The translations under genes and the position numbers were made by a program. Below are positions 24,687-33,700 of a stretch of DNA of 64,000 nucleotides, one piece after another. The notes below the pieces were generated by a model, which saw only the letters and a program-made list of their open reading frames with translations, was not told the origin of the DNA and did not search any database. Numbering within the stretch: the first letter of the stretch is position 1; every line of letters starts with the position of its first letter. Source of the stretch: Nocardia vermiculata NBRC 100427. GTDB lineage: Bacteria; Actinomycetota; Actinomycetes; Mycobacteriales; Mycobacteriaceae. The stretch is taken from the NCBI RefSeq assembly GCF_001613265.1, contig NZ_BDCA01000030.1:26404-90403 (forward strand). Direction: 5' to 3'.

Positions 24687-25463
24687 ATGACCGTCGAATC
24701 CGCCGAAGACCACGCCACCACGACCCGCACCGCCGCGCCCGCCGCGGGTGCGTTCACGGCCGAGGTGTTGACCGAGCGCTGCCGTGCGCTCGCCGACGCC
24801 GGTGACCACGCATGCATCGGGATCAGCCCGTTCAACAGCTACTTCACCACCGACCGCATCACCGCCCTGGCCCGCTGGGCACGCCCACGGTTCGCCTCGG
24901 TGCACTTCTACGTGCCCGACGGCCCGTCGGCCTACACCCTGCAAGCCCTCGGCTACACCCCGCAACAGGCCGCCCACAAGGCCCGCCGCCAGGGCCGCTG
25001 GCTCGGCAACAAGATCCGCCGGGCGCTCACCGACCTCGGCGTACCCGACCCCGAGCCGCTGGTCCTGGACTCGGCCGCCCTGCACACCAACACCACCTAT
25101 CAACGCCTGCACGCGGAGGTGTCCGGACAGTTCGCCCGCGATCCCGACTTCGCCGCCGCGTGTCTGAGCGCGTCGGGATGGGTGCTGGGCCAGCGACTAC
25201 CCGGCACCGCGGCCCCCACCGACGAGCAGACGCGTGCGGCCGTGCGGTATCTGCTCGCCGAGCTGCCGCTGTTCACCGACACCGCCGCCATCGTCGGCAC
25301 CACCGCCTCGGTGTTCTGCTACCACCAGCCACCGGCGTTCCTGCGCGACCTCTATCACCACCGCCTGGCCTGGAAACCCGCACCGCACCAAGGGTTCCTC
25401 GTCCTGGCCCCCACCGGCGAGCGCGCCGACCCGACCACCCGGCCCGACCATCCGAACCGATAA
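24687..25463 (+). CDS. tRNA-dependent cyclodipeptide synthase (NYH type)
   Basis: CDPSs take two aminoacyl-tRNAs and make a diketopiperazine. This 258-residue protein has the pocket motif IGISPFNSYF with nucleophile Ser47 and Asn50. It also has Tyr188/Glu192 in RYLLAELPLF and CYHQPPAFL with Tyr212-His213. The 4- and 20-residue spacings equal those of AlbC (Tyr178, Glu182, Tyr202), and the Asn-Tyr-His set marks the NYH subfamily. ATG 24687 follows GAAAGG. No cyclodipeptide oxidase or P450 is adjacent; a 21-codon Cys-rich ORF follows at 15 bases and a terminator closes the unit. Substrates cannot be predicted from sequence reading. Confidence 0.92.
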   Translation: MTVESAEDHATTTRTAAPAAGAFTAEVLTERCRALADAGDHACIGISPFNSYFTTDRITALARWARPRFASVHFYVPDGPSAYTLQALGYTPQQAAHKARRQGRWLGNKIRRALTDLGVPDPEPLVLDSAALHTNTTYQRLHAEVSGQFARDPDFAAACLSASGWVLGQRLPGTAAPTDEQTRAAVRYLLAELPLFTDTAAIVGTTASVFCYHQPPAFLRDLYHHRLAWKPAPHQGFLVLAPTGERADPTTRPDHPNR

Positions 25464-25478
25464 CAGAAAGGAGGACCG

Positions 25479-25544
25479 ATGAACCCGCTCCAGATGATCT
25501 GCGACTGGCTGTGCAAAGCCATGGGCCCCTGCTGCCCGATGTAA
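25479..25544 (+). CDS. 21-residue Cys-rich micro-ORF
   Basis: This tiny gene (MNPLQMICDWLCKAMGPCCPM) has an excellent ribosome site, AAAGGAGG, seven bases before the ATG. It sits 15 bases after the cyclodipeptide synthase stop and 6 bases before a strong terminator. Four Cys and four Met in 21 residues would suit metal binding or redox chemistry, fitting the Cd/As setting. It could also be a leader or peptide partner of the synthase. The strong translation signals are the main reason to believe it is real. Confidence 0.6.
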   Translation: MNPLQMICDWLCKAMGPCCPM

Positions 25545-25550
25545 CCGATC

Positions 25551-25596
25551 CCTGCGGGGCGGCGCCCGTCGTCGCCGACCGGCACCGCCCCGCAGG
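25551..25596 (+). terminator. terminator after the cyclodipeptide synthase unit
   Basis: CCTGCGGGGCGG (25551-25562) pairs perfectly with CCGCCCCGCAGG (25585-25596) around a 22-base loop. Confidence 0.7.
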
Positions 25597-25798
25597 CCGA
25601 CACCTTCTCGGGGGTGAGCCGACCCCGCCCGCACGTCACACCACCGCCCAGGGCAGTGCGAGCCGGCCCCATCAGCAACCGGGCATCACCGACATCGACG
25701 CCGGCATGTGCGCTGGCAGCTCGACTGCGGCAGCGATCCCCCGCCCATCAGGGCTACTGCCGCGGAGCCCGTGGGACATCGCGCGATCGAGGTGCCGG

Positions 25799-26158
25799 TC
25801 AGCGGCAGCAGTTGGGATCCAGCACCACGCACAGCGCGGCGAGGGCGTCGCGTTTGGCGTGGTGAACCACGTTCATCCCGACGCGTTCGGAATCGACCAG
25901 TCCCGCCTTGCGCAGCTGCGAAAGATGATGACTCACTGTCGATTCCGTGAGGCCTACCGTGGCGGCGAGGTCACCGCCGTTCTCACCGCTGTCCGGGCTG
26001 GTCAGCAGTAGCGACATCAACTTAACCCGCACCGGATCCGCGAGCGCCTTCAGACGCAGCGCGACCTCGAGGGCAGCGGTGTCATCGACCGGCCCCGCGG
26101 CCACCGGCGCGCAGCACACCGGCGCGGACATGTCGATCACGGGCAACGTCTTGGGCAT
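25799..26158 (-). CDS. arsR: ArsR/SmtB repressor divergent from cadI
   Basis: A 119-residue winged-helix repressor (LKALADPVRVKLMSLL, then TESTVSHHLSQLRKAGLV). It carries Cys15-Cys16 in SAPVCCAPV, the position of two of the three As(III) ligands in corynebacterial ArsR, plus a C-terminal Cys117-Cys118 pair (DPNCCR) and Cys110. The usual third Cys near residue 55 is absent, so the C-terminal pair may complete the site. ATG 26158 is chosen because the homology starts there. It is divergent from cadI, with a shared operator region at 26159-26254. Likely inducers are As(III) or Cd(II). Confidence 0.88.
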   Translation of the reverse strand: MPKTLPVIDMSAPVCCAPVAAGPVDDTAALEVALRLKALADPVRVKLMSLLLTSPDSGENGGDLAATVGLTESTVSHHLSQLRKAGLVDSERVGMNVVHHAKRDALAALCVVLDPNCCR

Positions 26159-26254
26159 GACACCGATCCTACCTGCGGGATTGACATATGTCGAAAAGGT
26201 GGCAGACTCAGTCTCGCCCACTTCTTCGATATATGTCTCACTATGGAGGTTCTC
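26159..26254 (+). promoter_or_regulatory. divergent operator/promoter between arsR and cadI
   Basis: A TTGACA box (26181-26186) overlaps the palindrome GACATATGTC (26183-26192). CATATGTCGAA (26185-26195) is repeated inverted as TTCGATATATG (26225-26235). This spacing and symmetry suit two ArsR dimers controlling both directions. GGAGG (26245-26249) is the cadI ribosome site. Confidence 0.65.
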
Positions 26255-26788
26255 ATGTCCCGCGTGCAACTCGCCCTCAACGTCGACGACCTCGAGCAGG
26301 CGATCACCTTCTATTCCACGCTGTTCAACACACAGCCGGCCAAGCGTAAGCCCGGCTACGCCAACTTCGCCATCGCCGAGCCGCCGCTGAAGCTGGTCCT
26401 GCTCGAGAACACCGGCCAAGGCGGCACGATCAACCACCTCGGTGTCGAGGTCGAAACCTCCGAACAGGTTCACAGCGAGATCGCACGCCTGTCGGAGGCG
26501 GGGTTGTTCACCGAGGAGCAGATCGCGACCACGTGTTGTTTCGCCACCCAGGACAAGGTGTGGGTCACCGGTCCCAACGCCGAGAAGTGGGAGGTCTACA
26601 CCGTCCTCGCCGATACCGAGAACTTCGGCACCACACCGGAATTCGCCACCGATGACGCCGAGGCCGTGCAGGCGTGCTGCGGCACCGGCGGTAGCGCTGC
26701 CGCGCTGCCTCTGGCCGATGAGTCGGCGGCGTGCTGCACCCCCGCCGCGAAGGACAAGGCGGTCGCCGCAGGCGCGTCCTGCTGCTGA
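26255..26788 (+). CDS. cadI: CadI-type glyoxalase-fold (VOC) protein
   Basis: The sequence opens MSRVQLALNVDDLEQAITFY and runs through KRKPGYANFAIAEPPLKLVL and TTCCFATQDKVWVTGP, essentially the pattern of mycobacterial CadI, a cadmium-induced member of the vicinal-oxygen-chelate family related to the C-As lyase ArsI. The Cys-Cys pair of ArsI (TTCCFA) is kept, but the N-terminal metal-binding His of ArsI is Gln here, so lyase activity is doubtful. The C-terminal tail has three extra Cys pairs (ACCG, ACCT, SCC), possibly for metal binding. ATG 26255 follows GGAGG. It leads the operon toward arsO. Confidence 0.88.
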   Translation: MSRVQLALNVDDLEQAITFYSTLFNTQPAKRKPGYANFAIAEPPLKLVLLENTGQGGTINHLGVEVETSEQVHSEIARLSEAGLFTEEQIATTCCFATQDKVWVTGPNAEKWEVYTVLADTENFGTTPEFATDDAEAVQACCGTGGSAAALPLADESAACCTPAAKDKAVAAGASCC

Positions 26789-26856
26789 GGTTCGCCCGGG
26801 CGCGGCCGTTGTCGTCGGTGCGGCCGCGCAGCATCATCGACAACGAAAGAACGGTA

Positions 26857-27894
26857 GTGACAACTCGATACGACGCTCTCGTCATCGGCGGCGGCCAGTC
26901 CGGACTCGCCGCCACCCATCACCTGACGCGGCGCGGCCACACCGTTGCGGTGCTCGAGGCCGGCCCCGAGACGGTCGGGTCCTGGCCGCGCTACTACGAC
27001 AGCCTCACCCTGTTCTCCCCAGCCCGCTACAGCGGCCTTCCCGGCATGAGCTTCGGCGGCGCCCCGGACCGGTACCCGCATCGCGACGAGGTCGCCGACT
27101 ACCTACGCCGCTACGCCGCCCGCCTGGACGCCGACGTGCTGTGCGGTCGGCGCGTGGACACCGTCACCCACGACGGTGAAGCGTTCACCGCCCACACTGG
27201 CGCCGGGGAGACCTTCACCGCGACGCGGCTGGTCGCGGCGACCGGTTCGTTCGACAACCCGCATCTTCCGGCGCTGCCGGGTGCCGACGGGTTCTCGGGG
27301 AAACTGTTACACGCCAGTGACTACCGGTCACCGGACGAGTTCGCCGGCCAACGGGTGATCGTGGTCGGGGCGGGCAATTCCGCAGTCCAGATCGCCACCG
27401 AACTCGCCACCACCGCCCACGTCACACTGGCCACCCGGGCACCGGTGAAGTTCCTGCCCCAACGCCCGGGCGGGCGCGACGTGCACTTCTGGTTCCAGGT
27501 GACCGGATTCGACCGACTCCCGATCGGCGCCTACCTGAACACACCGCCAACGCAGCCGGTCCTCGACACCGGCCGCTACCGCACAGCGCTCGCCGCCAAT
27601 CGACCCGACGCGGCGCCGATGTTTACCCGCCTCGACGGCGACAACGCGGTCTGGCCCGACGGCACCCGCACGAAGGTGGACGCGATCATCGCCGCGACCG
27701 GATACCGGCCCCACCTGCCCTACCTCACCGACCTGCACGCCCTCACCGACACCGGGCAGCCCCGCCACCGCCGGGGCGTATCCACCACGGTCGCGAGGCT
27801 GGGGTATCTGGGCCTGGAATGGCAACGCACACCGGCATCGAACTCGCTACGCGGAGTCGGCCGCGACGCGAACTGGCTGGCCCGCCGCCTCTAG
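26857..27894 (+). CDS. arsO: ArsO-like flavin-dependent monooxygenase
   Basis: This 345-residue flavoprotein has the FAD motif ALVIGGGQSGLAATHHL at the N-terminus and the NADPH motif VIVVGAGNSAVQIATEL near residue 170. An ATGSFDNP segment and an ATGYRPHLPYL segment near the C-terminus are also typical of flavin monooxygenases. In actinobacterial arsenic islands such proteins are named ArsO; the exact reaction is not well established. GTG 26857 is chosen because the FAD motif begins five residues later. It lies 68 bases after cadI and 70 before arsR. Because a cyclodipeptide synthase is nearby, a role in tailoring a diketopiperazine cannot be ruled out. Confidence 0.78.
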   Translation: MTTRYDALVIGGGQSGLAATHHLTRRGHTVAVLEAGPETVGSWPRYYDSLTLFSPARYSGLPGMSFGGAPDRYPHRDEVADYLRRYAARLDADVLCGRRVDTVTHDGEAFTAHTGAGETFTATRLVAATGSFDNPHLPALPGADGFSGKLLHASDYRSPDEFAGQRVIVVGAGNSAVQIATELATTAHVTLATRAPVKFLPQRPGGRDVHFWFQVTGFDRLPIGAYLNTPPTQPVLDTGRYRTALAANRPDAAPMFTRLDGDNAVWPDGTRTKVDAIIAATGYRPHLPYLTDLHALTDTGQPRHRRGVSTTVARLGYLGLEWQRTPASNSLRGVGRDANWLARRL

Positions 27895-27964
27895 GGTCGG
27901 GTGGTGAGTGAATTCACCGGCTGTTCGCTTGCCTCGCGATATCGACAACAGTCAATATCGATGC

Positions 27965-28342
27965 ATGTCTAAACCAGAGGGACCGGAAGTGCTGACCGCG
28001 CCAGTCGGATGCGCACCCACAGAAACCGTCGGGCGCGCGTTGACCGGCGCGGAAGCAGCCGAGCTGGCGGTCATGTTCAAAGCCCTCGCCGACCCGGTCC
28101 GGCTGCGCGTGCTCTCGGCGATCGCCGCCCGCGCCGGCGGCGAAGCCTGCGTCTGCGACGTCTCCGACGGCCTCGACGTCACCCAGCCGACGATCTCGCA
28201 CCACCTGAAGGTGCTGCGCGAGGCCGGGCTGGTCACCAGCGAACGCCGTGCCTCCTGGGTCTACTACCGCGTCGTGCCCGAAGCCCTGGAGAGGCTGTCG
28301 GCCGTGCTGGGCCGACACGCCGGATTGGAGGTGCTGGCGTGA
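27965..28342 (+). CDS. arsR: ArsR repressor of the acr3 operon
   Basis: The winged helix (MFKALADPVRLRVLSAIAARAGGEACVCDVSDGLDVTQPTISHHLKVLREAG) contains the ACVCD motif that supplies sensor Cys in actinobacterial ArsR of this type (as in mycobacterial Rv2642). One further Cys lies near the N-terminus (VGCAPTE). ATG 27965 sits directly after GTCAATATCGATGC with no Shine-Dalgarno, so translation may be leaderless; a GTG at 27989 is an alternative. CGATATCG (27937-27944) and ATCGAT (27957-27962) are plausible operator parts. It overlaps acr3 by four bases. Confidence 0.88.
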   Translation: MSKPEGPEVLTAPVGCAPTETVGRALTGAEAAELAVMFKALADPVRLRVLSAIAARAGGEACVCDVSDGLDVTQPTISHHLKVLREAGLVTSERRASWVYYRVVPEALERLSAVLGRHAGLEVLA

Positions 28343-29427
28343 CGACCACCGAACACGCGACCCGTCCCGCGGTGGTGGGCAAGCTGTCGACGCTGGACCG
28401 GTTCCTGCCGGTATGGATCGGGGTCGCCATGGCCGCCGGTCTGCTGCTCGGGCGTCTGATCCCCGGCCTCGGCGACGGGCTCTCGGCGGTCGAGGTCGAC
28501 GGGATCAGCCTGCCGATCGCGATCGGACTGCTGGTCATGATGTATCCGGTGCTGGCCAAGGTCCGCTACGACCGCCTCGATTCGGTCACCGGCGACCGCC
28601 GCCTGCTCATCGGCTCCCTCGTCCTGAACTGGCTGCTCGGGCCCGCGCTCATGTTCGCCCTCGCGTGGCTGCTGCTACCGGATCTGCCCGAGTACCGCAC
28701 CGGCCTGATCATCGTCGGCCTCGCCAGATGCATTGCCATGGTGATCATCTGGAACGACCTCGCGTGCGGCGACCGCGAAGCCGCCGCCGTCCTGGTCGCG
28801 TTGAACTCGATCTTCCAGGTCGTCATGTTCGCCGTCCTCGGCTGGTTCTACCTCTCCGTCCTGCCCGGATGGCTCGGCCTCGAACAGACCACCATCGACA
28901 CCTCGCCGTGGCAGATCGCGAAATCGGTGCTGATCTTCCTCGGCATCCCCCTGGTCGCCGGATTCCTCACCCGCCGCCTCGGCGAGCGCGCCCGCGGCCG
29001 GGACTGGTACGAGTCGAAACTGATTCCGCGGATCGGGCCCTGGGCGCTGTACGGGTTGCTGTTCACGATCGTGATCCTGTTCGCCCTGCAAGGCCACCAG
29101 ATCACCTCGCGGCCTTGGGATGTCGTACGGATCGCGGTACCGCTGCTCGCGTATTTCGCGATCATGTGGGGAGGCGGTTACCTCTACGGCCGCCTGGTCG
29201 GCCTCGGCTACGAACGCACCACCACGCTGGCGTTCACGGCTGCGGGCAACAACTTCGAACTCGCCATCGCCGTCGCGATCGCCACCTACGGCGCCACCTC
29301 CGGCCAAGCCCTCGCCGGCGTCGTCGGCCCACTGATCGAAGTCCCCGTCCTCGTCGGCCTGGTCTATGTCTCCCTCGCCCTGCGTAGCCGATTCCCCCAC
29401 ACCGCCTCAGCGGAGGTGGCTCGGTGA
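28339..29427 (+). CDS. acr3: Acr3 arsenite efflux permease
   Basis: A 362-residue membrane protein with about ten hydrophobic helices. Signature segments are PIAIGLLVMMYPVLAKVRYD, LARCIAMVIIWNDLACGD with Cys131 (the conserved Cys of Acr3 helix 4), and AAGNNFELAIAVAIATYG. It exports As(III) across the inner membrane, driven by proton motive force. The GTG start at 28339 overlaps the arsR stop, and the stop overlaps arsC, so arsR-acr3-arsC-arsC2 is one coupled operon. Confidence 0.93.
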   Translation: MTTTEHATRPAVVGKLSTLDRFLPVWIGVAMAAGLLLGRLIPGLGDGLSAVEVDGISLPIAIGLLVMMYPVLAKVRYDRLDSVTGDRRLLIGSLVLNWLLGPALMFALAWLLLPDLPEYRTGLIIVGLARCIAMVIIWNDLACGDREAAAVLVALNSIFQVVMFAVLGWFYLSVLPGWLGLEQTTIDTSPWQIAKSVLIFLGIPLVAGFLTRRLGERARGRDWYESKLIPRIGPWALYGLLFTIVILFALQGHQITSRPWDVVRIAVPLLAYFAIMWGGGYLYGRLVGLGYERTTTLAFTAAGNNFELAIAVAIATYGATSGQALAGVVGPLIEVPVLVGLVYVSLALRSRFPHTASAEVAR

Positions 29428-29858
29428 CCGCGACACCGTCGGTGTTGTTCGTGTGCGTCAAAAACAGCGGCAAATCACAGATGGCGGCCGCGCTCATGCG
29501 CCACCACGCCGAAGGCGAGATCCAAGTGCACTCGGCCGGCACCCAGCCCGGCGACACCCTCAACGCGTTGTCGGTGCGAACGCTCGCCGAGGACGGTATC
29601 GAGGTCGGTGACGAACATCCGAAACCCATCGACCCAGCTCTGGCGGCCAGCGTGGACGTGATCGTGGTCGTCGGCCGCCAAGCCCGTCTCGATCCCCCAC
29701 CGGGGCCACGAATGCTCGTGTGGGACACCGATGAGCCCTCCGAACGCGGCATCGACGACATCGAGCGGATGCGCCTGATCCGCGAGGACCTCGCGACCCG
29801 CGTCCACGCCCTCCGTCACGAGCTCACCCGCGACCAACCACCTCGGAGCACCCCATGA
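29424..29858 (+). CDS. arsC: LMW-phosphatase-fold ArsC with CX5K P-loop
   Basis: This protein belongs to the low-molecular-weight phosphatase-type arsenate reductases. Its P-loop is CVKNSGKS (Cys11 to Lys17), so the usual CX5R arginine is replaced by lysine. Such a CX5K variant is known among actinobacterial ArsC-like proteins, but its catalytic competence is uncertain. The C-terminal half has VVVGRQARLDPPPG and VWDTDEPSERG in place of the usual MGCGD segment. The length of 144 residues is normal. It overlaps both neighbours by four bases. Two other ArsC proteins with intact CX5R loops are encoded at 29855 and 41258. Confidence 0.82.
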   Translation: MTATPSVLFVCVKNSGKSQMAAALMRHHAEGEIQVHSAGTQPGDTLNALSVRTLAEDGIEVGDEHPKPIDPALAASVDVIVVVGRQARLDPPPGPRMLVWDTDEPSERGIDDIERMRLIREDLATRVHALRHELTRDQPPRSTP

Positions 29859-30547
29859 CCACACCGGCCCCCGCCGCCAGAACCGCCGCGACGATCGATC
29901 AAGTGACCGCGTTGGCCGCGGCCGCCGACCACCTGCACCGCGAGTTCGCCGACACCTTCACCACAGTGGTGATCGACCGGTTCCTGCACTCGTCCTACGA
30001 CGAACTCGCCGCCCGCGCCACCGTCGTCAACTACCTACCGCTGCTGGCCGAACGCTTCGCCCGCCAACGCCTTCGGGCTCTGGCCAAACTCGAAGGCCAC
30101 CCCGGCACCGGAACCCCCGCCGTGCTGTTCCTGTGCACACACAACGCCGCACGCTCACAGATGGCCCTCGGATTCTTCACCCACTTCGCCGGCCACCGCG
30201 CCACGGGCTGGTCCGGCGGAACCACACCGATCGACCGCATCGAGCCCGCCGTCATCGACGCGATGGCCGAGGCCGGTATCGACATCACCGGGGAATTCCC
30301 CAAACCCTGGACCGAGGAAATCGTGCGCGCCGCCGACGTGGTGATCAGCATGGGCTGCGGCGACGCCTGCCCCACCGTCTCCGGCGGCCGCTGCGAGGAA
30401 TGGGACCTACCCGACCCCACCGGCGCCGACCCCGCCACCGTCCGCGAGATCCGCGACGACATCGAAGAACGCGTCCGCGCCCTCGTAGCCGACCTTGACG
30501 GCATATGGGGTCCAGTGACGCGAAAAGTCGCGCTTAGCGGTATCTGA
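29855..30547 (+). CDS. arsC: ArsC2 arsenate reductase, C-terminus replaced by the Tn3 end
   Basis: An N-terminal three-helix domain (about residues 12-80, including FADTFTTVVIDRFLHSSYDELA) precedes an LMW-phosphatase-type ArsC domain with P-loop CTHNAARS (Cys94-Arg100) and MGCGDACP. This two-domain layout is that of mycothiol-linked actinobacterial ArsC proteins. The Tn3 inverted repeat starts at 30507, so the final ~13 codons (WGPVTRKVALSGI and stop) come from the transposon. The lost native tail may survive at 41203-41220, where an in-frame reading gives CLDLTD and stop. Activity is probably kept, because all catalytic motifs precede the junction. Confidence 0.88.
   Translation: MTTPAPAARTAATIDQVTALAAAADHLHREFADTFTTVVIDRFLHSSYDELAARATVVNYLPLLAERFARQRLRALAKLEGHPGTGTPAVLFLCTHNAARSQMALGFFTHFAGHRATGWSGGTTPIDRIEPAVIDAMAEAGIDITGEFPKPWTEEIVRAADVVISMGCGDACPTVSGGRCEEWDLPDPTGADPATVREIRDDIEERVRALVADLDGIWGPVTRKVALSGI
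30507..30547 (+). repeat. left inverted repeat of the Tn3-family element
   Basis: A 41-bp terminal repeat pairing with 41160-41200 at 39 of 41 positions. It supplies the last codons and stop of the truncated arsC2. About 45 bases inside it a perfect small hairpin (AGTCACCG/CGGTGACT, near 30592-30610) precedes tnpA. Confidence 0.9.
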
Positions 30548-30701
30548 GCTGGTCGGGGGGCGTGTGGCTGACGGATTTGCGGTGTGGCCAAGTCACCGAT
30601 GCGGTGACTCCGCTGTTCGGATTTTCGGTTGATTCGATCGAAATGTGAGCGTTGTTGTGCCGCTGGTGGTTTCATGTGCGGCTGTGCGTGATGAGGGCGC
30701 C

Positions 30702-33700
30702 GTGGAGTACGGCCGGTTCGGTGTGCTGTCGCGGATGGATTTGGAGCGGTTCTTCTACCTCGATGACGAGGACCGCAAGTTGATCTCCGAGCGCCGCCGC
30801 GACAGCAACCGCCTGGGCTTCGCCCTTCAGCTGGTCAGCGTGCGCTATTTGGGCCTGTTCTTGCCGGATCCGCTCGACGTCCCGGCCGAGGTGGTCGAGT
30901 ACGTGGCCGAGCAGTTGGAGATCGCCGATCCGGCGTGTGTGAAGTCCTACACCGAGCGCCGCCAGACCCGCTACGACCATCAGGACGAGATCGTGCGCGC
31001 CTACGGGTTGACCCCGTTCGCGCAGGTCGAGGCCGAGTTGGCGGCGTGGGTCGCCGATCAGGCGTGGATGACAGGTGACGGCCCGAAAGCGCTCACGGCG
31101 GGGGCGGTGCGCTGGCTGCGGGAACGCGCGGCGCTGCTGCCGGGTGTCACGACCCTGGATCGTTTGGTCTCCGAGGGAAAGCAGTCCGCCGATGCGCGGT
31201 TGTGGACGCATCTGGCCGGTCAGCTCACCGGCCGGGAAGCGGGAATCTTATTGGGGCTGCTGGATACTCGCGAGGAGGGCCGCCGGAAGGTGGTCGAGTT
31301 GGAGCGGCTGCGCAAGGGCGTGTTCACGCCGTCGGTGACGGGAATGAAGCACGCGCTGGCGCGGGTGCGCGACCTGAACGCGGTGGTCCCGGAATCGGTG
31401 GACATCGCCGCGGTGCCGCCGCGCCGGTTGATCGCCCTGGCCGCGCACGGCATCACCGGCAAGACCTCGCATCTGCGGCGCATGAAATCCCAGCGCGAAC
31501 GGCTGCTGGCGCTGCTGTGTGCGACGGCATTCACGTTGCGCGCCAAGGCGGTCGACGACGTCCTCGAACTGTTCGACCTGCTGATGGTCACCGACCTGAT
31601 GGCGAAGGCCGAACGCCAGTCCAAGGACGAGAAGCTACGGCGATACCCACGGGTGACCCGCAACGCGGGAAAGCTGGCGCGGGCGGTGCGGGTACTGCTG
31701 GAGATGAGCGAGACTGAGCCGGAGCTGTCGCTCGCGCTGGTGTGGGATCTGATCGAGAACACCGTGTCGAAGGCGGAGCTGCGCGCCGCCCTGGCGGCGA
31801 TCGACGAGCTGGTGCCGCAAGCGGATCCGGAGTTCGACGAACAGCGTCTCGAGGAGCTGGCGGGCCGGTTCGCCACGGTGCGGTCGTTCCTGCCGGCGAT
31901 GATGCGCACCGTCGACTTCGGTGCCACCGGCGACGCGAAACCCGTGCTCAAGGCCATGCACACCCTCGCTGACCTGATATCCCCGCAGCGGGGGCGCGGG
32001 GGGTTGCCCGCGCGCTGGCTCGATGCCCGCCGCGTCGATCACGACCTGGTGGGTGGTGGCTGGCAGCGCCTGGTCTACCCGGCCGAGCGGCCGGCCGAGA
32101 CGGTCGATCGGGCCGCGTATACGTTGTGCGTCTTGGAGCAGTTTCATCGGCATTTGAAGTACCGCAACATCTTCGCCGAGGACTCCTCGAAGTGGCGTGA
32201 CCCGCGGGCGCATCTGCTGTCGGGAATGGCGTGGGAGTCCGCCCGCGATTCGGGCATGAACGCCCTCGGTCTGCCGAGTAGTCCGCGCGAGATGCTGGGT
32301 GAGCTCGCGCAGAGTGTGGACGGTGCTTATCGGGAGCTGGCGGCCCGGCTCGGCGACGATATCCCGGCCTCGGTGGATGAGGACGGCAAGTTGCATGTCG
32401 CGGCGTTGTCCGCGATGCCGGACCCGCCGTCGCTGACTGATCTGCGGCGGCGCACCGCGGCGATGATGCCGCGAGTGGACCTGCCGGAGTTGGTGCTGGA
32501 GGTGATGTCGTGGCTTCCGGAGTTCGCCGAATCCTTTACTCACGTCGCCGGCACCAGCGCCCGCGTCGCCGATCTCGGGGTGTCCGTCGCCGCGGTGCTG
32601 TGTTCGCAGGCGATGAATGTGGGTCTGGCACCGGTTGTTTCGCCCGGCGCCGATGCGTTGACCCGGGACCGGCTGCGCCACGTCGACCAGCATTACATTC
32701 GCGCCGAGACCATGGCCGTGGCCAATACGGTGCTGGTCAACGCCCAAGCGGGCGTGCCGGTGGCGCAGCTGTGGGGCGGCGGGTGTGTCGCCAGTGTGGA
32801 CGGGATGCGGTTCGTCGTGCCCGTCCGGTCGATCCACGCCCGCCCGAACCGGAAGTACTACGGGCCGAAAAAGGGCTCTACCTGGCTGAACATGCTCAAC
32901 GACCAGGCCGCCGGACTGAACGCGATGGTGGTATCCGGTACTCCGCGCGACTCGCTCAACGCCGTCGATGTGATCTTGCGCCAACCGGCGGGCAGCAAGG
33001 TGCCCGAGGACATCATCACCGATTCCGGATCGTATTCCGACATCGTCTTCGGCATCCTGCATCTGCTGGACCGCAAGTACCGGCCGCAGCTGAAGAATCT
33101 GCCCGATCACCGGTTGTGGCGCATCGACCCGGCTGCCGACTACGGGCCCCTGGACAAGGCGGCGCGCGGGCGGATCGACCTGGACAAGATCAGCGAGCAT
33201 TGGGAGGACATGTGCCGGGTCGCGGTGTCCATGCATCGCGGCGAGGTCTCCGGGCACGAGGTCACCCGGATGATCTCCCGCGACGGCAACCCCACCAGTC
33301 TGGGGCAGGCCATCGCCCACTATGGCCGCATCTTCAAGACCCTGCACATTCTGCGAATGGCCGACGACGAACCGTACCGGCGCGAGGCCAAGGCCCAGGC
33401 CAACCTCCAAGAAGGACGGCATGACCTGGGGCGCACCGTGTTTCACGGCAAGAAGGGTGAGATCACCCGCGCCTACCTCGACGGCATGGAAGACCAGCTC
33501 TCCGCGCTGGGCCTGATCCTCAACTGCATCGTGCTGTGGAATTCGGTGTACCTCGATCGCGCCCTGGATGAGCTACGCGCCCAGGACTACCCGGTCAGAG
33601 ACGCCGACGCCGCCCGGTTGTCGGCGTTCATCCGCAAACACATCCGCCTGGAAGGCCATTACAGCTTCCATCTGCCCGACCTCGGCGACCGCCACCGGCC

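Noticed and set aside
31635..33446. Leftward 603-codon open frame opposite tnpA
   Set aside because: A shadow of the transposase, without start signals or recognisable domains.
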